NCBI GenBank assembly: GCA_023459675.1 | Contig: JAEWTC010000077.1 | Coordinates: 1-9,842, forward strand | Reading direction: 5' to 3' | DNA: 9,842 bases | Source: Bacillota bacterium | Lineage (GTDB): Bacteria; Bacillota; Clostridia; Christensenellales; Aristaeellaceae | Part shown: positions 6,583 to 9,842 of the stretch, in pieces | How positions within the stretch are numbered: the first letter of the stretch is position 1 | How the letters are laid out: each line of letters starts with the position of its first letter | The notes under the pieces: generated by a model | What the model was told of the DNA's origin: nothing | Seen by the model: the letters and a program-made list of their open reading frames with translations, nothing else | Database searches by the model: none | Made by a program: the position numbers and the translations under genes

Positions 6583-6588
6583 ATTATA
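6583..6588 (-). promoter_or_regulatory. Putative -10 of the transport operon, poor -35
   Basis: On the minus strand, 6588-6583 read TATAAT, a perfect -10. The hexamer 17 bases upstream (AAGGCA) is a poor -35, as expected for a promoter that needs an activator. It would start transcription near 6576, giving a leader of about 113 bases. The half-sites at 6601-6606 and 6623-6628 lie where an AraC-type activator would bind. Confidence 0.55.
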
Positions 6589-6600
6589 TGGTTTCCGCTC

Positions 6601-6628
6601 CCATTTGCCTTGTCTGTTATTGCCATTT
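6601..6628 (-). promoter_or_regulatory. Candidate AraC-type activator half-sites
   Basis: On the minus strand AAATGG occurs at 6606-6601 and 6628-6623, in the same orientation and exactly 22 bp apart. The nearer copy abuts the -35 position of the transport promoter. AraC-family activators typically bind two direct half-sites about 21 bp apart overlapping the -35. The shared core is only six bases, so this is suggestive. Confidence 0.35.
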
Positions 6629-6652
6629 ATTTTCGTTCGTTGCGGAATTGAG

Positions 6653-6658
6653 TATAAT
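6653..6658 (+). promoter_or_regulatory. Putative -10 of the araC-type gene
   Basis: TATAAT is a perfect -10 on the plus strand, but no good -35 lies 16-18 bases upstream. It would give the regulator a leader of about 170 bases. A weaker alternative is TATACT at 6741-6746. If that one is used, the dyad at 6708-6729 would overlap its -35 region. Confidence 0.4.
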
Positions 6659-6707
6659 AATGTATGATACGAAGGTAAATCCTGCGCATTGCAATGGTAG
6701 GTACGAC

Positions 6708-6729
6708 CAATTCTCCCGCGGTAGAATTG
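6708..6729. promoter_or_regulatory. 22-bp near-perfect dyad, likely operator
   Basis: Arms CAATTCT (6708-6714) and AGAATTG (6723-6729) flank a centred CCGCGG (6716-6721). All share one symmetry axis, and only the pair 6715/6722 breaks the symmetry (20 of 22 bases symmetric). Such a compact dyad suggests binding by a dimeric regulator. An RNA hairpin in the leader is the alternative. AraC proteins usually prefer direct repeats, so a different regulator (LacI- or GntR-type) is possible. Confidence 0.55.
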
Positions 6730-6810
6730 TTTGTTTTCTATATACTATGCCCATTCAAGCACAGCAATATCAGCGTAGGATGGATATCTTCGAATGGACC
6801 TTGATCGTAC

Positions 6811-6822
6811 GTCGTATACGAC
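6811..6822. promoter_or_regulatory. 12-bp perfect palindrome next to the araC-type gene's ribosome binding site
   Basis: GTCGTATACGAC is a perfect palindrome ending 7 bases before the GGAGG ribosome binding site of the regulator gene. It could be an autoregulatory operator or a small RNA structure that limits translation. No second copy is seen in the window. Confidence 0.35.
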
Positions 6823-6836
6823 TTATCGGAGGATTA

Positions 6837-7784
6837 ATGACAAACGCAAATCTGCAGGATCGTAACGTTTCACCCCATCCGCAGCCCATCGACGGCTATC
6901 GTGAGTATCAGCTTCTGCACGGGATTCAAGAAGAGATCGAATTTTTGCCCGGAACCACGATTCGAATTTGGTACACGCACCTGAGCACGAGCTTCCCTCC
7001 GCATTGGCATAATGCGCTGGAAATTGTCGAGGGGGAACACGAGCACTATACGGTGGAAGCGGAAGGAAACGTATACCAGGTGTCCGCCGGAGATATCCTT
7101 CTGATGCCGGGCGGCATCACCCATACGTTGGCCCCTTCCCCGCTTTGCAACGGCTTTGTGTTTCTGATCAATCTCGATTTCCTCTCGCATATCAAAAGCG
7201 CGTCCCGCGTTCTTCCCCTGCTTTCACATCCGCTGCTCATCACGGAGAAGGACAATCCGACGCTGCATTTATCCATCAGTTCGCTGTTGCGGCAGATCCG
7301 CATGGATTATTTCGGCAGCAACGAGCTGCGGGAGCTTCTGGTGTATTCCAATGTTCTCGTCATGATGGAACAGCTGATCCACGATAAGTATCAAATTGAA
7401 GGCCCGGCGCACAGCCGCAGTTACAAGCGGCAGGAATATAACGATCGTTTTACGGACGTCGTCAATTACATTAACCACAACTACACCGAGGATTTGACCG
7501 TAGAGGAGACCGCCAGGAAATTCGGATTGTCCAAATTCTATTTCTCCCGGCTTTTCCAGCAATATATCCGCTACACGTTCAGCGATTATCTTGCATTCCG
7601 CCGCCTGAAGGCAGCCGAACAGCTGCTGGCGGAACCTGATCTATCGATCACGGACGTCGCTTTCCGGGCCGGGTTTACCAATTTATCCACGTTCAGCAGG
7701 GTGTTTCGCAAGTATAAAAATTGCACGCCGACCGAGTACCGCCACGCGCATACCAAGGTGACCTTGCACGGACACCGGGTATAA
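6837..7784 (+). CDS. AraC-family transcriptional regulator with cupin sensor domain
   Basis: This 315-residue cytoplasmic protein has the usual two-part AraC architecture. The N-terminal cupin (about residues 40-110) contains FPPHWHNALEIVEG with H56, H58 and E62, then GDILLMPGGITHTL with H96, the typical sugar-sensing fold. The C-terminal domain (about 203-302) has two helix-turn-helix units. The first is DLTVEETARKFGLSKFYFSR (219-238). The second starts at DLSITDVAFRAGFTNLSTFS (268-287) and ends in the family hallmark FRKYKNCTPTEYR. The start at 6837 follows GGAGG by about 5 bases. An upstream in-frame extension to 6588 lacks any such site. It is divergent from the transport operon and upstream of GH43 on the same strand, so it most likely activates both in response to a xylan-derived sugar. 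That target assignment and the inducer are inferred from position. Confidence 0.93.
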   Translation: MTNANLQDRNVSPHPQPIDGYREYQLLHGIQEEIEFLPGTTIRIWYTHLSTSFPPHWHNALEIVEGEHEHYTVEAEGNVYQVSAGDILLMPGGITHTLAPSPLCNGFVFLINLDFLSHIKSASRVLPLLSHPLLITEKDNPTLHLSISSLLRQIRMDYFGSNELRELLVYSNVLVMMEQLIHDKYQIEGPAHSRSYKRQEYNDRFTDVVNYINHNYTEDLTVEETARKFGLSKFYFSRLFQQYIRYTFSDYLAFRRLKAAEQLLAEPDLSITDVAFRAGFTNLSTFSRVFRKYKNCTPTEYRHAHTKVTLHGHRV

Positions 7785-8069
7785 ATTCCGCGGTTACCGC
7801 ATACGGCATACAACGATTTTCGGCATTCATCGGAAATTTTGTTCGTAAATACAAGAAATAAGCAATAGATGACAAGGAAAACAGACGTTTTGCTGTTACA
7901 ATACGAATTCAGCAAGGCTGCGGAGTTTTCCGTTTTATTGCCCGGGCTGTACGGCGCGGGTCTTGTATTGCGTCCGGCAAACTCCTCCGCGCTGCGCTCA
8001 GGCGCTTTAACGTCCGCCCCTGCGGGATCCATACGATCTGCTCATATAACGATTGAGGAGGCAAACCCC
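7785..8069. other. 285-bp stretch between regulator and GH43 genes
   Basis: I see no gene with a ribosome binding site here, no clear terminator after the regulator and no promoter with good -35 and -10 boxes. An 11-bp odd palindrome GCGGTTACCGC lies at 7790-7800, a few bases after the regulator's stop. The GH43 frame stays open upstream to an ATG at 7869, giving 67 extra codons, but that ATG has no ribosome binding site. GH43 may be co-transcribed with the regulator or have an activator-dependent promoter in this stretch. Confidence 0.5.
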
Positions 8070-9596
8070 ATGACCGTAACGCAGCCTGTTCTCTGGTCGG
8101 ATTTTCCCGACCCGGACGTGATCCGGGACGGCGATACCTATTACATGCTCACGACGACCATGCATATGTTCCCCGGCGGACACATTCTGCAATCCCGCGA
8201 TCTTTTGCACTGGGAGCATTGCGGCTTCGTGTTTGAAACGCTTGGCGATTCTCCCGCCCAGCGGCTGGAAGGCGGCAACTGCTATGGGCAGGGCATGTGG
8301 GCGGGTACGCTGCGGCGCCACAAGGATGAGTTCCATGTGGTTTTTACCTGCAACGACACCAAAAAAAGCTGCCACTACACGGCAAAGGCTCCGCAGGGGC
8401 CGTGGCAGCGGCACGAAATGCAGGGCTTTTATTACGATCCGTCGCTGCTGTTTGATCACGACGGACGCGTATACATCGCCCACGGCAACCATGAGGTCTA
8501 CATTACGGAGCTGAACGGCGACCTATCCGGCCCCAGGGAAAACGGGCTTCACCGTATGGTATTAACCGATTCCGATACGATGCGTGTGGGCTATGAAGGC
8601 TCGCATTTTTATCGCATCGGCGGCCGATACTATTTATTCTGCATCCATTGGCCAAACGACGGTTTCGCGCGGCGCACGGAGGTTTGCTTCAGCGCCGCGT
8701 CCCTGACGGACGCGTTTACGGGCGGAACCATAGTGGACGACGACCTCGGTTTCTTCAACAAGGGTGTGGCGCAGGGCGGCGCGGTGGAAATGCCGGACGG
8801 GCGCTGGTGTTTGATGCTGTTTCAGGATCACGGCGCCGTTGGCCGCATGCCCATTCTGGCCCCGATGACCTGGGTGGACGGCTTTCCAAAAGTGAGCCCG
8901 ATCCCCCGGGACATAACGGTTGAGGAGGATAATACACCGCGCCGATTGCCAAAACCCCTGTACGAGTCCGATTCCCTGCGCCGCCAAACGTTCAGCCCCC
9001 TGTGGCAGTGGAACCACGAGCCCGATCTATCGCTTGTCGGTCTATCGGAACAAGGCCTCCGGCTGACCGCCGGGCGCGTTGTGCGCAACCTGGAGGAAGC
9101 CCCGAACACGCTGACGCAGCGCACGTTCGGCCCGGCCTGCGAAGCGATTGTCACGGTGGACGCCTCCGGCCTGCAGCCGGGCGATTATGCCGGCCTGTGC
9201 GCGTTGCAGGGCTGTTTTTGCCAGCTGGCGGTAACAAGGGATACGGAAGGCTTCAGCCTGTCGCTGATCTCCAGGGAAGCACAGCCCGCGGTATACGCCA
9301 TTCAGCCGTCCAGCGAGCCGGTCTGCGAACGGGCACGGGTCCGGTGGAACCAGCCGCGGGTAACGCTGAAGGTTTGTTTTGATTTTCAGGATATGGCGGA
9401 TACCGTATCGTTTTTCTACGACGGCAACGGGAGCTGGCAGCCGATCGGCCGACCGCATTTTTTGGTGTACCGGCTCGATTTCTTTGTGGGCTGCCGGATC
9501 GGCTTGTTCTGTTACGCCACGCAGGCACCCGGCGGCAGCGCCGTTTTCACGGACTTTCAATATTCCGTTCTCAATTCCGGCCTGCCGCGCCGGTAA
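8070..9596 (+). CDS. GH43 glycosidase (beta-xylosidase / alpha-L-arabinofuranosidase type)
   Basis: The 508-residue protein belongs to glycoside hydrolase family 43, inverting enzymes with a five-bladed beta-propeller. The three catalytic acids are visible: base D14 in FPDPDVIRDG, pKa-modulating D123 in FYYDPSLLFD, and general acid E176 in YEGSHFY. GQGMWAGTL (74-82) and QDHGAVGRMPILAPMTWVDG (252-271) are further conserved blade motifs, with H254 at the usual active-site histidine position. From about 305 to 500 follows a beta-sandwich of the GH43_C2 type found in beta-xylosidases. No signal peptide is present, so it acts in the cytoplasm on imported xylo- or arabinoxylo-oligosaccharides. The start at 8070 follows GAGGAGG by about 9 bases and begins directly with the catalytic domain. 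GH43 activities are diverse. Beta-xylosidase is favoured by the C-terminal domain and the neighbouring GH39 gene, but I cannot assign a subfamily by eye. Confidence 0.92.
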   Translation: MTVTQPVLWSDFPDPDVIRDGDTYYMLTTTMHMFPGGHILQSRDLLHWEHCGFVFETLGDSPAQRLEGGNCYGQGMWAGTLRRHKDEFHVVFTCNDTKKSCHYTAKAPQGPWQRHEMQGFYYDPSLLFDHDGRVYIAHGNHEVYITELNGDLSGPRENGLHRMVLTDSDTMRVGYEGSHFYRIGGRYYLFCIHWPNDGFARRTEVCFSAASLTDAFTGGTIVDDDLGFFNKGVAQGGAVEMPDGRWCLMLFQDHGAVGRMPILAPMTWVDGFPKVSPIPRDITVEEDNTPRRLPKPLYESDSLRRQTFSPLWQWNHEPDLSLVGLSEQGLRLTAGRVVRNLEEAPNTLTQRTFGPACEAIVTVDASGLQPGDYAGLCALQGCFCQLAVTRDTEGFSLSLISREAQPAVYAIQPSSEPVCERARVRWNQPRVTLKVCFDFQDMADTVSFFYDGNGSWQPIGRPHFLVYRLDFFVGCRIGLFCYATQAPGGSAVFTDFQYSVLNSGLPRR

Positions 9597-9628
9597 AGCC
9601 AAAGGAAGCGGAGTAGACTTGCGAACGA

Positions 9629-9669
9629 AAAACCCCCGCAGCGAACCATGCGTCCGCGGCGGGGGTTTT
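9629..9669. terminator. Bidirectional intrinsic terminator
   Basis: AAAACCCCCGC (9629-9639) pairs perfectly with GCGGGGGTTTT (9659-9669), and GCG/CGC inside (9641-9643 with 9655-9657) extends the stem past one mismatch. It is flanked by a T-run on the plus strand and by an A-run that is a T-run on the minus strand. It lies between converging genes, 32 bases after GH43 and 15 bases after the aldo/keto reductase, and should serve both. Confidence 0.92.
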
Positions 9670-9684
9670 CCCGGTTCCTCCGAT

Positions 9685-9842
9685 TTAGAAATTCGTGGTA
9701 TCCGGGTCTACGGATAGCCCCGCCACGCCGGTCAGCCCCGCGAGGTACTCCATGTCCTGCGCGTCCAGCGTGAAGTTGAACACATCCAGGTTTTCCATCA
9801 TCCGTTTCGGATCGGCCGATTTGGGAATGGGCAGGTAGCCGC
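9685..9842 (-). CDS. Aldo/keto reductase, C-terminal fragment (5' part beyond window)
   Basis: The gene enters from the right edge and ends at TAA (9687-9685), leaving 51 complete codons. The visible stretch begins GYLPIPKSADPKRMMENLDV and continues FNFTLDAQDMEYLAGL, ending PDTTNF. The P-I-P-K-S-x-x-x-x-R-x-x-E-N segment is the aldo/keto reductase signature that binds the 2'-phosphate of NADPH. The ending is also typical of the 2,5-diketogluconate reductase-like group. These are cytoplasmic NADPH-dependent enzymes that reduce aldehydes and ketones, including some sugars. The catalytic Asp, Tyr, Lys and His lie outside the window, so the substrate cannot be judged. It converges with GH43 and is probably not part of the xylan regulon. 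Confidence 0.9.
   Translation of the reverse strand, partial: GYLPIPKSADPKRMMENLDVFNFTLDAQDMEYLAGLTGVAGLSVDPDTTNF

Larger units (their letters stand above)
6464..6836. other. Divergent control region between transport operon and araC-type gene
   Basis: This 373-bp stretch separates the minus-strand transport operon from the plus-strand regulator gene and holds no gene. From left to right it carries a cre site (6495-6508), a minus-strand -10 (6583-6588), a pair of CCATTT half-sites 22 bp apart (6601-6606 and 6623-6628), a plus-strand -10 (6653-6658), a 22-bp near-perfect dyad (6708-6729) and a 12-bp palindrome (6811-6822). One reading frame stays open from 6588 into the regulator, but it has no good upstream ribosome binding site and no family-like sequence before 6837. 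Confidence 0.7.

Noticed and set aside
6588..6836. 83-codon N-terminal extension of the AraC-type protein
   Set aside because: It spans the promoter and operator-like region, has no good ribosome binding site and no similarity to cupin-AraC N-termini. GGAGG lies directly before the ATG at 6837.
7785..7850. Possible terminator after the AraC-type gene
   Set aside because: The visible inverted repeats have short or mismatched stems and no T-run in the correct place.
1..9842. Mobile elements, CRISPR arrays, phage genes or defence systems
   Set aside because: I found no transposase or integrase-like protein, no terminal repeats with target duplications, and no regularly spaced repeats. The tRNA genes are intact with no attachment-site duplicate in view.

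Overview
The window looks like chromosomal DNA from a moderately GC-rich Firmicute. An uncultured, gut-type member of the Clostridia is my best guess, but no taxonomic marker settles it. The hints are a near-consensus cre (CcpA) element, strong AGGAGG-type ribosome binding sites, an LplB/LplC/LplA-type sugar ABC importer with no ATPase gene, and tRNA genes with an encoded CCA end.

Layout. (1) Positions 1-380, minus strand: the N-terminal part of a VOC/PhnB-like protein. (2) Positions 381-765: an AT-rich stretch with no gene, holding a few repeats. (3) Positions 766-1061, minus strand: a two-gene serine tRNA operon, tRNA-Ser(TGA) then tRNA-Ser(GCT), with a textbook sigma-A promoter and an intrinsic terminator. 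(4) Positions 1215-6463, minus strand: a four-gene operon read as permease, permease, substrate-binding protein, GH39 beta-xylosidase. (5) Positions 6464-6836: a 373-bp divergent control region. (6) Positions 6837-7784, plus strand: an AraC-family regulator with a cupin sensor domain. (7) Positions 8070-9596, plus strand: a GH43 enzyme with a C-terminal beta-sandwich domain, ending at a bidirectional terminator. (8) Positions 9685-9842, minus strand: the C-terminal end of an aldo/keto reductase.

How it works together (inference from families and layout). Regions 4 to 7 form a xylo-oligosaccharide or arabinoxylo-oligosaccharide uptake and utilisation locus. The binding protein and two permeases would bring short oligosaccharides into the cell, powered by an ATPase encoded elsewhere. 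Two glycosidases without signal peptides (GH39 and GH43) would then split them in the cytoplasm. The AraC-type protein is the likely sugar-responsive activator. A cre site in the 5' leader of the transport operon suggests CcpA repression by transcriptional roadblock.

I see no clearly new molecular system. The most noteworthy points are in the control region (a 22-bp near-perfect dyad, half-sites 22 bp apart, the cre roadblock), the binding protein's lack of a lipobox, and an intercistronic hairpin between the binding protein and GH39 genes.
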